DNA from: Hyphomicrobium sp.
GTDB lineage: Bacteria > Pseudomonadota > Alphaproteobacteria > Rhizobiales > Hyphomicrobiaceae
Direction: 5' to 3'
NCBI GenBank assembly: GCA_002928735.1
Contig: PERL01000009.1
Location: forward strand, 1-64,000
Length of the DNA: 64,000 nucleotides
The notes beneath the pieces are model-generated. The model was given only the letters and a program-made list of their open reading frames with translations, made no database searches and had not been told where the DNA came from. Positions 26,073 to 33,297 of the stretch are shown here, piece after piece; position 1 is the first letter of the stretch, and each line of letters opens with the position of its first letter. A program made the translations under genes and the position numbers.

Positions 26073-26675
26073 TCAGGGCCTACTTGGAGGGCGGCGGCGT
26101 TCTGTAATCCAGAGGTCAACCAACCGTTGGAGCGCCCCACGGACCACGGCCAGCCCGTAGGCTTTGGCCTGTTGCCGGTTCGTGTATCCTGAGAGCCCAA
26201 AACCGATCTGAACCAGCGTGGAACTTTCCCGCACGAGGCGTTCCAAGGCGAGAAACTCGTCTGGGCTTAGGGTGGAACGGGCGTCAGCAAGGCGGGTTGC
26301 GTGGACAGTGCGGCCGAACTCGCGACGGTCGCAGGGTTCACCGGCGTAGTCCTGCACCCTCACGTCATGGCCTTCCGCGCCGTGATAGTGCCGCTCGAAC
26401 TGTTCAGCGGCTTGGAACTGTGACCCATCGATTTCCTGAGACCGCAGCATCTCTAGAAAGGGGTCCCGAGCTTTGTACGCTCTGCGCTGCGTCTTGGCGT
26501 CCGTTTCAGGATGGTCCCATTCAGAACGCGCGGCCCGCTCTGCTGTAGGCCCTGCCTCGTCAACGACGGGCTTAAACGCAGCATTCAAGTCGGCTTGGCG
26601 GTTCGCCCTGTCAGCCCCGCGCTTGGCCCTCTGAACGCCAACGGTGCGAAGTTCAATGATGGCTTGGTTCGTCAT
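26073..26675 (-). CDS. Phage protein at the end of the replication operon
   Basis: 200 aa, basic and helical. Residues about 60-95 (RAYKARDPFLEMLRSQEIDG then FQAAEQFERHY) and the C-terminal LVQIGFGLSG...AKAYGLAVVRGALQRLV are reminiscent of DUF6456-type alphaproteobacterial proteins. As the last gene before the late region it may be a late-gene regulator, as Q is in lambda; unproven. ATGA overlap at its start. Confidence 0.5.
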   Translation of the reverse strand: MTNQAIIELRTVGVQRAKRGADRANRQADLNAAFKPVVDEAGPTAERAARSEWDHPETDAKTQRRAYKARDPFLEMLRSQEIDGSQFQAAEQFERHYHGAEGHDVRVQDYAGEPCDRREFGRTVHATRLADARSTLSPDEFLALERLVRESSTLVQIGFGLSGYTNRQQAKAYGLAVVRGALQRLVDLWITERRRPPSRP

Positions 26676-26818
26676 CCTGCTGTCCTTCTGACGACGCGCG
26701 CACGCTTAGATTTCTTGGCGCGAATAGCCGCTGAGGCGTCCGCGTAGTAGGCAACCTTTTGAACTTTTCCATCCTTCAGCTTGAAGCCCTTGGGGAGCTT
26801 GGTGACGTGGCCGGTCAT
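26672..26818 (-). CDS. 48-aa basic phage protein
   Basis: 48 aa: MTGHVTKLPKGFKLKDGKVQ then KKSKRARVVRR. Both ends are 4-base ATGA overlaps with neighbours, good support for a real gene. Basic; could bind nucleic acid. Confidence 0.6.
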   Translation of the reverse strand: MTGHVTKLPKGFKLKDGKVQKVAYYADASAAIRAKKSKRARVVRRTAG

Positions 26819-27015
26819 TGGTCTTCCAGACATTTAAATTTCGGCATTGAAGGCGTTGGCCCTGAGCGCAAAACGGTTGCCTGTTCGCGTTCGGCTGCGA
26901 TCCTTGCGGCTCGTTTCATTGCGGAGCGCCGACCATTCGCTTGCGCCGCACTCGTTACCGCAGTCTTTTTTGCCAATTGGTTAGCAAGATTTTCAAGATC
27001 GTCAAAATCGCTCAT
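26815..27015 (-). CDS. 66-aa helical phage protein
   Basis: 66 aa: MSDFDDLENLANQLAKKT, then a basic helix (NGRRSAMKRAARIAAERE). ATGA overlaps at both ends. Unknown function; part of the coupled small-gene chain of the replication operon. Confidence 0.6.
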   Translation of the reverse strand: MSDFDDLENLANQLAKKTAVTSAAQANGRRSAMKRAARIAAEREQATVLRSGPTPSMPKFKCLEDQ

Positions 27016-27095
27016 TTCCTCAGATCCTCAGTAGTTACGACTGCGACGAACGCGAACAGGTGAGCGAGTAGAAGGGCGAAAAGGAGTTCTTTCAT
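27012..27095 (-). CDS. 27-aa membrane peptide
   Basis: 27 aa: MKELLFALLLAHLFAFVAVV then a short polar tail. AAGGAG-like site is absent but the ATG overlaps the upstream stop and its TGA overlaps the next ATG. One membrane helix. Unknown function. Confidence 0.5.
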   Translation of the reverse strand: MKELLFALLLAHLFAFVAVVTTEDLRK

Positions 27096-27259
27096 TCCCG
27101 AGCTGCCTTGATCGCGTCTTTCATGAGGTCCGGTGTTGACTGCCACGCCTTGGCGTCCCGCGCTATTTCCAGAAACACGTTGATGGGAACGGGTATCTTT
27201 GAGCTGTATCCTGATCCCTTGATCTGCTCGGCATGGGCAATCAGTTGGTCAACGGTCAT
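27092..27259 (-). CDS. 55-aa phage protein
   Basis: 55 aa: MTVDQLIAHAEQIKGSGYSS and a helical end (DLMKDAIKAARE). TGA overlaps the ATG of the next gene; start overlaps the upstream gene end by 11 bases. Not recognised. Confidence 0.6.
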   Translation of the reverse strand: MTVDQLIAHAEQIKGSGYSSKIPVPINVFLEIARDAKAWQSTPDLMKDAIKAARE

Positions 27260-27446
27260 TGGGTGCCCCCATGTTTTCGAGAATGCGAAACCGCTCTTGA
27301 AGTTCGCGCTGGCGTAGCTTCATTTCCATTTCGTTGAGGTCGATGACTTCGATCGTCTCAACGCCCTGCACGAAGTCCCAGGGCTCCTCTGTGATCGTCC
27401 CCAAAGGTTCGAGGTAGAGGGCCAAGATGAAAACAAGCGGCTTCAT
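27249..27446 (-). CDS. 65-aa phage protein with hydrophobic N-terminus
   Basis: 65 aa: MKPLVFILALYLEPLGTI then an acidic stretch and a charged helix (MEMKLRQRELQERFRILEN). Start coupled by ATGA to the loader-like gene. The short hydrophobic start could be a membrane anchor or signal. Unknown. Confidence 0.6.
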   Translation of the reverse strand: MKPLVFILALYLEPLGTITEEPWDFVQGVETIEVIDLNEMEMKLRQRELQERFRILENMGAPNDR

Positions 27447-27955
27447 TCTGCGGCCTCGTCGCGCTTGTCGTTGATCTCGGGATACCAGCCGCGAAGGTGG
27501 CGCATCCTGCCGTCTGCCGTTTTCATGGCGTCGGCTTGAAGCTGTTCCATCACATCCCGCGTCGGGGCGAGCAGCGTGGGCCGTTCCCAGCGTTGGGTGA
27601 TCGTCTGGCGCTTGAGTTCTTCGATCATCCGCCGGTTGTGCGCTTTCTGCTCTTCGGTCAGCACGTAACGGCCATCCTCGCGGGTGGGCTGTTCCGTCTG
27701 CGGGGCGGGCTTGGGGCGCTTGGCGTAGAGCTTGGCGGCTTCCGTGAGGGATTGTTTATAAACCTCGCCAGGGGTCGGCCACGTCGGGAACGTGTGGAAG
27801 CGAATAACCTCGTCAACGGCGGCCTCTAGCGCCTCTTGGTCAAAATCCTTCAAGGCGCGGACGTATTCGCTGTAGAGGGCTTCCGCATTGTCGGTGCGGG
27901 GCTCGCCGTAGAGCGTCACGAAGCGGGAAACAACGGCTTGCAAAACGTGCTTCAC
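27443..27955 (-). CDS. Helicase loader-like replication protein
   Basis: 170 aa. Residues 1-65 (FVTLYGEPRTDNAEALYSEY ... FHTFPTWPTPGEVYKQ) match the small helical domain of phage helicase loaders of the G39P type, in which an alpha-helical N-domain ends at an F-P-P/T-x-G-E. The C-terminal part is charged and disordered. It follows the initiator-like gene with an ATGA overlap, the lambda O-P order, which supports a role in recruiting host DnaB. Confidence 0.6.
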   Translation of the reverse strand: MKHVLQAVVSRFVTLYGEPRTDNAEALYSEYVRALKDFDQEALEAAVDEVIRFHTFPTWPTPGEVYKQSLTEAAKLYAKRPKPAPQTEQPTREDGRYVLTEEQKAHNRRMIEELKRQTITQRWERPTLLAPTRDVMEQLQADAMKTADGRMRHLRGWYPEINDKRDEAAE

Positions 27956-28761
27956 GATGCGGCCTCCATCATGCGGTCAAGGGCTTCCCGAGCTCGGGTC
28001 GCACCTGCGATTTTCGCGGATTGCTGTTGCTGGGGAGCGTTGAGCTTGATGCCGCCAGCGGTCTTCGACCAAAGCGCCAGCGGATTGCCTACCGGCTCAC
28101 CACGGCCTTGCTTGGCGGCGATCATCGTCCAGGCTTGCGTCGTGCGCTCTGGGCCGTATGCCGATAGGGTTCCGGTCAGCCACTTGGTCGCGTTGTCCAT
28201 CCGAGCCGTGGGGCCCATCCACGCCAGCACGTCGGCCAGCATGGCATCCGTCGAACCGTTGAAAGCTGATTTGAGATTCTGCCGTCCGTCCGCTTCTGGC
28301 TGGATGGTAGCTATCTCTTCTTTCTGGGTATGGAATTGGGAATGGAAGTGGTCCGCTCTATAGTAGGGTTCTGGCCCCTCTTGATTTGATTCAAGTTTCT
28401 GGATTTTTGGGCCTGAGTTCGACTCGAATTCGGGCTGAATTGGCGTCGAATTCGCTTCCAATTCGCGCTCAATTCGCGGGTTCTTCAGCTCGAAACCGGC
28501 TTGATAGAGTTTGCCCAACGCGATCAGTTTGGGTAGCAACTTGCGCACGGTTCGCGCGTTGCATTGCAGGAAGCGGGCGAGCTCTGAGGCATCAGCCGGG
28601 ACGGTTTCGCCGTCGTGAAGATAGGTCAGGATTCGGAAATAGAAGCCTTGGAGCTCGAAATCGAGATTGCCGGTCCCGTCTCGATAATCGGATGTGAACA
28701 GCCGCATATAGGGCCGCTTGCCGATCTTGTTTTTGCCGCGATTTCCGCGTACATCTTCCAT
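27952..28761 (-). CDS. DUF1376-type phage replication initiator
   Basis: 269 aa; ATG at 28761 chosen over an upstream TTG. N-terminal RPYMRLFTSDYRDGTGNLDF ... GFYFRILTYLHDGE and the ARFLQCNARTVRKLLPKLIALG helix-turn-helix define DUF1376 (YdaU-like) replication proteins. A central linker (residues 95-130) is where the DNA carries 11-bp phased repeats. Equivalent of lambda O: expected to bind the origin in its own gene. Confidence 0.75.
   Translation of the reverse strand: MEDVRGNRGKNKIGKRPYMRLFTSDYRDGTGNLDFELQGFYFRILTYLHDGETVPADASELARFLQCNARTVRKLLPKLIALGKLYQAGFELKNPRIERELEANSTPIQPEFESNSGPKIQKLESNQEGPEPYYRADHFHSQFHTQKEEIATIQPEADGRQNLKSAFNGSTDAMLADVLAWMGPTARMDNATKWLTGTLSAYGPERTTQAWTMIAAKQGRGEPVGNPLALWSKTAGGIKLNAPQQQQSAKIAGATRAREALDRMMEAAS
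28416..28480. repeat. Phased 11-bp iterons: candidate phage replication origin
   Basis: AATT cores start at 28427, 28438, 28449, 28460 and 28471, exactly 11 bases apart; most read AATTCG followed by G/C-rich bases, and a weaker copy (AGTTCG) lies at 28416. The period is not a multiple of three, so the repetition is in DNA and not in the protein. An AT-rich stretch (28381-28409) adjoins. The repeats lie inside the initiator gene, as lambda iterons lie in O. Confidence 0.6.
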
Positions 28762-28841
28762 TGTCAAGGGCCTTCTGAGTTCTGTGGGTTTCTTGGGTGT
28801 AGGATGTGTGTCCCTGAAGAAATCGCCGTTTGCCGCGGCGT

Positions 28842-28913
28842 CTAAGTTCCGAGTTCGTATTCCCGCCCCCGCGGGTCAGCCCCCGGCTCTTCGTTGAGCT
28901 GGGGGCCATTCAT
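28842..28913 (-). CDS. Possible 23-aa peptide
   Basis: 23 codons, MNGPQLNEEPGADPRGREYE..., ending before the initiator promoter region. The DNA also forms a CCCCCAGCTC/GAGCCGGGGG hairpin (28878-28905, one mismatch), so this may be a terminator or leader and not a gene. Weak ribosome site. Confidence 0.3.
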   Translation of the reverse strand: MNGPQLNEEPGADPRGREYELGT

Positions 28914-28920
28914 TTGAGGC

Positions 28921-29148
28921 TCATCCACTGACAAGCCGAAGGCGTGGGCGGGCGTCCACTTGATCGCTGGCCGGAGCCCCATTCGCACGCGCAGAAAATC
29001 TTTCGCGCCGCTCGAACAGTTCGGCGTCCCGGATAGCCATTTCTTCAATCTGGCGGCGTTGTCTTTCCACATGGGCTCTGCGGTCCTTGATGGTCTGTTC
29101 CGGTTCAGCGCGGGGAAAGCATCCCTTGCGGCTTTGACGTGAATTCAT
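28921..29148 (-). CDS. 75-aa basic phage protein
   Basis: 75 aa: MNSRQSRKGCFPRAEPEQ, then a charged helix (KDRRAHVERQRRQIEEMAIR). ATG overlaps the upstream stop (ATGA). Not recognised; early regulatory or replication accessory protein by position. Confidence 0.55.
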   Translation of the reverse strand: MNSRQSRKGCFPRAEPEQTIKDRRAHVERQRRQIEEMAIRDAELFERRERFSARANGAPASDQVDARPRLRLVSG

Positions 29149-29294
29149 TTCTTTTCGCTCTCAGCGATCTGCTCAAGAGCCGTGACAATCCCGTCAAGAA
29201 TTCGGGTGACGTTGATTTCGTTCGCCCCGTATTTCCCAGCTTGAATGTTCTCAATTTCTCTGCGCAGCGCAGAAACTGTGTCCATTAGGATCAT
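29145..29294 (-). CDS. 49-aa phage protein
   Basis: 49 aa from MILMDTVSALRREIENIQAG, helical and acidic, ending ALEQIAESEKK. A longer reading to 29474 would add an unlikely Pro/Ser-rich front and was rejected. Unknown function. Confidence 0.55.
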   Translation of the reverse strand: MILMDTVSALRREIENIQAGKYGANEINVTRILDGIVTALEQIAESEKK

Positions 29295-29536
29295 CGTCGG
29301 CCCCGGAAAGAGGCGGCTAGCTTGGGGGCCAGCCGCCGAGTTTGGGAGGAAACGCCCGAGAGGGCTGCAAGAAAGAACAAGTCCACCTTGCGAAACGCGA
29401 CCAGTGAAGGCCGTACGGGACTGGACAGAATGAGGAGGGAGGCCAAACGCCGGGTCTGCTGGCGTCGGGCACACTCACGTCTGCCCAGACCGGTGAGGGC
29501 CTGGCACTACGCTGGAACTGAACTGGGACGCAGGAA
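29295..29536. other. Intergenic stretch with no clear gene
   Basis: 242 bases between the 49-aa gene and the Cro-like gene. No coding frame looks real; several short G-rich direct repeats (GGGAGG) occur. May hold a leader RNA of the replication operon. Confidence 0.35.
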
Positions 29537-29800
29537 CTAGGCGGCCACGACTTCGCCGCTACTCTCCAAAGGGCGAAACAAGCCCTCAAACTGCTGCTTT
29601 GTGAGCCCGAACACGGACGGGCAAACCGTTGCCCCGCGCGCGTGGACTTCTGCGAGCAAGCGAAGATGCCAACCCGCCGCGATCCGCCCCCGGATTTTCC
29701 AATGGGCGACCGCTGACTGGCTGATGTCGAGATGGTCGGCCAAGGCCGTATCGCCCCCGAAAAATTCAACCAGCTCATGAATGCTCGAAATGTGCTTCAT
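29537..29800 (-). CDS. Cro-like HTH regulator
   Basis: 87 aa from MKHISSIHELVEFFGGD. Residues 15-45 (TALADHLDISQSAVAHWKIR) form a YdaS/Cro-type helix-turn-helix. It heads the leftward replication operon and is divergent from the repressor-like gene, the position of cro. An upstream start at 29932 would run through the operator region and was rejected. Confidence 0.8.
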   Translation of the reverse strand: MKHISSIHELVEFFGGDTALADHLDISQSAVAHWKIRGRIAAGWHLRLLAEVHARGATVCPSVFGLTKQQFEGLFRPLESSGEVVAA

Positions 29801-29912
29801 GGTCCCTACCGTATTACGCCTTGTCATTCGGCGCAAGATGCCAAAACGGAATTCGCCAATCAGAATGCCAAACTGTACTAAGTTGTCCCCATGATTGAGT
29901 TGGGGACTTGGG
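29801..29912. promoter_or_regulatory. Divergent operator region of the lysis-lysogeny switch
   Basis: 112 bases between the two HTH genes. ATGCCAAA occurs at 29838 and 29865 (27 bases apart), and GTCCCCA/TGGGGAC (29886-29910) forms an inverted repeat near the repressor start. These are candidate operators for the two regulators. No clear consensus promoter was found. Confidence 0.5.
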
Positions 29913-30212
29913 ATGATTGACCCAGACGACACGGGGGACCACGCGCGCGACGTTGGCCGGCGGTTGCGGTTGACGCGCGGAGCGTTGAGAATTGGGGATC
30001 AGAGGGACTTTGGAGAGCCCGCTGGAATAAGCCAGTCGCTCTACAATCGATTCGAAACCGGATCGCGCTTGCTGACCTTGCAAGCGGCTTTAAAGCTCTG
30101 CCAATTTTATGATCTGACCCTCGATTGGCTGTATCGGGGTGATCCGTCTGGTCTGCCATACAAACTCGCGAGCGATATTCGCGACACGCGGAAGTCCCAG
30201 TCAAAACAGTAA
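29913..30212 (+). CDS. XRE-family repressor-like protein
   Basis: 99 aa: MIDPDDTGDHARDVGRRLRL, then FGEPAGISQSLYNRFETGSRLL (helix-turn-helix) and QAALKLCQFYDLTLDWLYRG. CI position but no S24 peptidase domain, so the RecA-triggered cleavage used by lambda CI is not expected. Ends before a 338-base gap with structured DNA. Confidence 0.78.
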   Translation: MIDPDDTGDHARDVGRRLRLTRGALRIGDQRDFGEPAGISQSLYNRFETGSRLLTLQAALKLCQFYDLTLDWLYRGDPSGLPYKLASDIRDTRKSQSKQ

Positions 30213-30291
30213 ATTGAACAGTTAACGATAACTTGCCGCACCCTTAGGTCAAGTTACGTAGAAACACGTCTCCCCATAATTTATTCCATTG

Positions 30292-30328
30292 TGTCATTTT
30301 CCCTATTGACGAATGACAACCTGTCATT
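30292..30328. promoter_or_regulatory. Inverted TGTCATT repeats (early operator candidate)
   Basis: TGTCATT, then AATGACA 13 bases on, then a second TGTCATT. They surround TTGACG (30306-30311), a good -35 element with no clear -10, so they could be binding sites that control the early promoter. Confidence 0.45.
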
Positions 30329-30383
30329 CAGTCTTGCACACATCACGAAGCGACGGACGCCCAATCTGCAAACGCTCAGTGAT

Positions 30384-30528
30384 CCCCGGCCGGTGGGTTT
30401 CTCCGACGCCGGCCGGGGCAGCGAAATCAACTCTAGTGCGCCCCAGGAATCGAGCCGGGCAGCACGCGAGCGGGGCGGGTGACGACCACGGGGTTCTGCG
30501 GTCGGTCTGAGGGGGCGCACCCGCCCCG
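30384..30528 (+). ncRNA. Structured leader RNA before the early operon
   Basis: CCCCGGCCGG/CCGGCCGGGG (perfect 10-bp stem, 15-base loop) is followed by CGGGGCGGGTG/CACCCGCCCCG (11-bp stem, 36-base loop) and then AGCTTTTT, ending 13 bases before the ribosome site of the 113-aa gene. It may act as an attenuator or antitermination site. Not a known family. Confidence 0.4.
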
Positions 30529-30550
30529 AGCTTTTTAGAGGGTCAAGGCA

Positions 30551-30892
30551 ATGAGCAACGGCACCGAATTGATCATCGATTACTTCATGCCTCTGACCTT
30601 CGAGAAAGGTTTGGTTGTCTGTATACCGGCCACCATCACCCTCACGATTGAACCCGACCATCGCGGTTCTCGTGATTGGGCCATCACCGGGATTGCGCTT
30701 GAGGGTCATTTGATGACCGGCCAGCGGATCGAAAAGGGGAAGCCCGTCGATCACGACATCCCGAAGAAAGACCCGATGTGGAAGGCGATCCGCGACTACG
30801 CCGAGCGCACCCATCAGACCCAAATCCAAGACAAGTTCAATACGTGGATTGACGAAAAGAGCGAGCGGATCGCTGACCGTCGCCGCGCCTGA
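30551..30892 (+). CDS. First gene of the early operon, unknown function
   Basis: 113 aa: MSNGTELIIDYFMPLTFEKG, beta-rich first half, helical second half ending in a basic tail. Ribosome site GAGGG lies 8 bases before ATG. Similar small proteins occur in Rhizobiales phages; not recognised. Confidence 0.65.
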   Translation: MSNGTELIIDYFMPLTFEKGLVVCIPATITLTIEPDHRGSRDWAITGIALEGHLMTGQRIEKGKPVDHDIPKKDPMWKAIRDYAERTHQTQIQDKFNTWIDEKSERIADRRRA

Positions 30893-30894
30893 AT

Positions 30895-30994
30895 ACCTGC
30901 ATCCCAGTCTTCACCGGGCGTCTAGGCGTCCGACTAAGTAGAGAGGCGAAATCGGTAGGATGCAGGTTGCTTCATAAGACCCGCAAATTTCGCC
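30895..30994 (+). ncRNA. Pseudoknot-capable RNA in the early operon
   Basis: ACCTGCATCC (30895) pairs perfectly with GGATGCAGGT (30958), and GGCGAAAT (30945, inside that loop) pairs with ATTTCGCC (30987, outside it). The two stems interlock, so a pseudoknot or a switch between folds is possible. It lies in the 191-base gap between the 113-aa gene and the tiny membrane genes. Confidence 0.4.
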
Positions 30995-31083
30995 GCCCTA
31001 GCACCATTCGTTGCGTTTGTTGCGTTCGGTTTGATCGATCTTGGCAGCAGGCGGGGGCCTGCAAACACTCAGGGAGCACACAA

Positions 31084-31191
31084 ATGGACGACGTTGAAAT
31101 GATTGCTTGGCCTATCGCGTACGCGATCACCGGCACGACGTTTTTTGTAGGGATCGGCGCGTTGGTTGCCGTCGTGGTTTTCGCAAGCTGA
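31084..31191 (+). CDS. 35-aa single-helix membrane protein
   Basis: MDDVEMIAWPIAYAITGTTF then FVGIGALVAVVVFAS. GGGAG 8 bases before the ATG. One or two membrane spans. Unknown; an early-gene membrane protein could act on superinfection or envelope. Confidence 0.55.
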   Translation: MDDVEMIAWPIAYAITGTTFFVGIGALVAVVVFAS

Positions 31192-31233
31192 TAGGGGCGG
31201 CGGGGGCCTAATAAGCCCTCGCCGTAGCAGCCA

Positions 31234-31341
31234 ATGAACTCCGATGAATTTTGGTTCCACTTAGAAACAGCCGGATTGATCTGCGGTGCAATTCTCGCCT
31301 GCGGTCTCTTGGGGCTCTTTGCAGGATGGGTGATCGCATGA
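31234..31341 (+). CDS. 35-aa membrane protein
   Basis: MNSDEFWFHLETAGLICGAI then LACGLLGLFAGWVIA; one hydrophobic helix. TGA overlaps the ATG of the next gene, which supports it. Two adjacent Cys in the helix. Unknown role. Confidence 0.55.
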   Translation: MNSDEFWFHLETAGLICGAILACGLLGLFAGWVIA

Positions 31342-32300
31342 GTGACGAATATAAATTCTGGCGCGATGCGCTTGCCGGCAAGCCCGTTACAATCACAGAA
31401 GCCGAACCGCAGCCCGGATATTACAAGCTGCGCAACAAAGCAGGCACATGGCTGCCTGTCGCGATCTGGCGCAAAGACGGCGAACTTGTCGCCCGTGTCG
31501 GCAATGAAGCTCGTGACCCAGCCGACGTGTGGACGTGGTGCGCAAAAACGCCTGTTTCCAAGGATGACGCTAAGGCTGCGTTTGAAACCGGCCGTTGGCC
31601 CGGTGACGCCCCCGATGTTGGCCACAACAGCGAAGACGTGGCACTTGCTGATCTTATCCGCGATTATGCAGAACGTGCGCTTGCATGGCTGCAAAAGTCC
31701 GGCGTAAAGGACACGCAGACCAAGGATATGGCCGCAAACTATCGCGCCAAGTTGCTGGAACTCAAAAAGCAAGCCGACGCAGAACGCGAAGCCGAAAAGC
31801 GCCCGCACCTTGAAGCGTCTCGCGCCGTTGACGCCAAGTTCAAACCGCTTGTCGAGGAAGCCGATAGCGCAGCCAATCAGTTGCGTGACGCTCTGACCCG
31901 CTACATGCGGGAAGAGGAAGCTCGCCTTGAAGCAGAACGCCGCGCCAAGTGGGAGCAAGAACGCGCCGCAGCAGAAGCCGCCCGCCGCGAAGTCGAGGCG
32001 CAGCGCGCCAAGCAAATGGCAGAGAACCCCATTGCTGCACTGACTGAGCCGGAACCCGATCTGCCGCTGATGCCAGCCGAACCGGAACCCGTAAAGGTCC
32101 AAGCTGGTGGGCAGCGCGGGCGCAAGACGGGACTGCGCACCGTGACCCGCTACGTCGTCAACGATCACGCCGCAGCGTTGGCGTTCTTTGCCAACTCTGA
32201 AGACGTGAAAGAACTCATTCAGAAGTTGGCCGAACGCGCTAGCAAGGCCGGCGTGACTGTTCCCGGCGTTGAAACCGTAGTCGAAAAGGTGGCGGCATGA
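31338..32300 (+). CDS. Early phage protein upstream of the annealing protein
   Basis: 320 aa: an N-terminal TMS-free domain with GYYKLRNKAGTWLPVAIWRK, a long coiled coil (residues 160-235, rich in Arg/Glu/Ala) and a C-terminal TVTRYVVNDHAAALAFFANS ... AGVTVPGVETV. Proteins with this end are often next to Erf or RecT genes. Likely a recombination accessory. Confidence 0.6.
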   Translation: MSDEYKFWRDALAGKPVTITEAEPQPGYYKLRNKAGTWLPVAIWRKDGELVARVGNEARDPADVWTWCAKTPVSKDDAKAAFETGRWPGDAPDVGHNSEDVALADLIRDYAERALAWLQKSGVKDTQTKDMAANYRAKLLELKKQADAEREAEKRPHLEASRAVDAKFKPLVEEADSAANQLRDALTRYMREEEARLEAERRAKWEQERAAAEAARREVEAQRAKQMAENPIAALTEPEPDLPLMPAEPEPVKVQAGGQRGRKTGLRTVTRYVVNDHAAALAFFANSEDVKELIQKLAERASKAGVTVPGVETVVEKVAA

Positions 32301-33187
32301 GCAACGTCACAGCCATGCGCGCGGGAGGCGGCTTAAGCCCGATTTACCCGCAAAGCGTAGAAGACGCCTACCGGCTTTCGAAAATGGCGTTTCAAGCCGG
32401 TATGCTTCTCCCGACAAAGACGGGCTACGGCGACAACGCCGTGACTGAGGAACCAGAGGCCACGCTTGCGCGCGGCACCATGCTCATTCTTCAGGGGATG
32501 GAAATTGGCGTCCCGCCCATGCAGGCCGTGCAGCTTTTGGCCATGATCAAAGGCCGCATCACAGCGCACTCTGAAGCCGTCCCCGGCATCTTGCTTGCCC
32601 ACGGATGCAAGATCAAGACGTGGTGGACCGGAACGGAAATGGCAGACGATTGGACCTGCCACAAAGAGCTGACGCGCCCCAACGGCGACGTTTACGCGGG
32701 TTCCTACAGCGTTGCTGACGCTAAGCGTGCGGGCCTATGGGATCAATCGCCAACAAAGCAAGGTTTCGGCGGCAAGACTAAACCCAATGATAGCGCATGG
32801 TTCAGAAACCCTAAGCGGATGTTGAACGCCCGCGCTCTTGGCAACGTCGGCAAGGACGGCGGCTCTGACTTCTTGAAAGGCATTGCCGTCCGCGAAGAGA
32901 TTGAGGATCTGGCACGCCTCGAAAACATCAGGGACGTGACTCCAAAGCCCGCAATGTTGGACCTTCCCGACATCCCCGACGAACCGCCACAGATCGCGCC
33001 TGAGATTGAAAGCCAAGACCCGCCGATTGCGGACGTTGAGGGCTTTCTGGCCAAGCTCAAAGAGGATCGCGATCTGTGTGAGAGCGAGGCCGAACTTGCC
33101 GAACTCATCGATGGCAACTCTGAAATCATCGACCGCTTGCCAGCCAAAGCCAAGGCCAAAGCCAAAGCAATTTTGGAGGCGGATTGA
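32297..33187 (+). CDS. RecT/Erf-like single-strand annealing protein
   Basis: 296 aa. Residues 15-110 (SVEDAYRLSKMAFQAGML ... GMEIGVPPMQAVQLLAMIKG) match the fold used by phage annealing proteins, with helices around a G-x-x-P-M-Q-A core. ATGA overlap with the previous gene. A helical C-terminus (AKAKAKAKAIL) follows. The family pairs complementary strands in phage recombination. Confidence 0.6.
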   Translation: MSNVTAMRAGGGLSPIYPQSVEDAYRLSKMAFQAGMLLPTKTGYGDNAVTEEPEATLARGTMLILQGMEIGVPPMQAVQLLAMIKGRITAHSEAVPGILLAHGCKIKTWWTGTEMADDWTCHKELTRPNGDVYAGSYSVADAKRAGLWDQSPTKQGFGGKTKPNDSAWFRNPKRMLNARALGNVGKDGGSDFLKGIAVREEIEDLARLENIRDVTPKPAMLDLPDIPDEPPQIAPEIESQDPPIADVEGFLAKLKEDRDLCESEAELAELIDGNSEIIDRLPAKAKAKAKAILEAD

Positions 33188-33297
33188 TGGATGAAACGCC
33201 AGAAATCGAGGCTGAAACCAGCCTGAGACCCGATGACATCAAGAATGTCATTCGTATCGAGGAAGAGCGCCGGCAGAGGAGGGCGAACCGTGGATAA
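33187..33297 (+). CDS. 36-aa phage protein
   Basis: 36 aa: MDETPEIEAETSLRPDDIKN then EEERRQRRANRG; start overlaps the stop of the annealing gene (TGATG). Charged helix. Unknown; kept because of the tight coupling. Confidence 0.5.
   Translation: MDETPEIEAETSLRPDDIKNVIRIEEERRQRRANRG

Larger units (their letters stand above)
30213..30550. other. 338-base noncoding gap before the early operon
   Basis: Holds TGTCATT copies (30292, 30322) and its reverse AATGACA (30312), a 10-bp palindrome arm pair (30384-30418) and the stem 30471-30528. No plausible gene is seen. Confidence 0.5.

Noticed and set aside
28592-28909. 105-aa Arg-rich minus-strand frame
   Set aside because: Overlaps the initiator N-terminus in another frame; composition of a shadow.
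29317-29778. 153-aa minus-strand frame over the Cro-like gene
   Set aside because: Ser/Arg/Trp-rich shadow of the HTH gene, no start signal.
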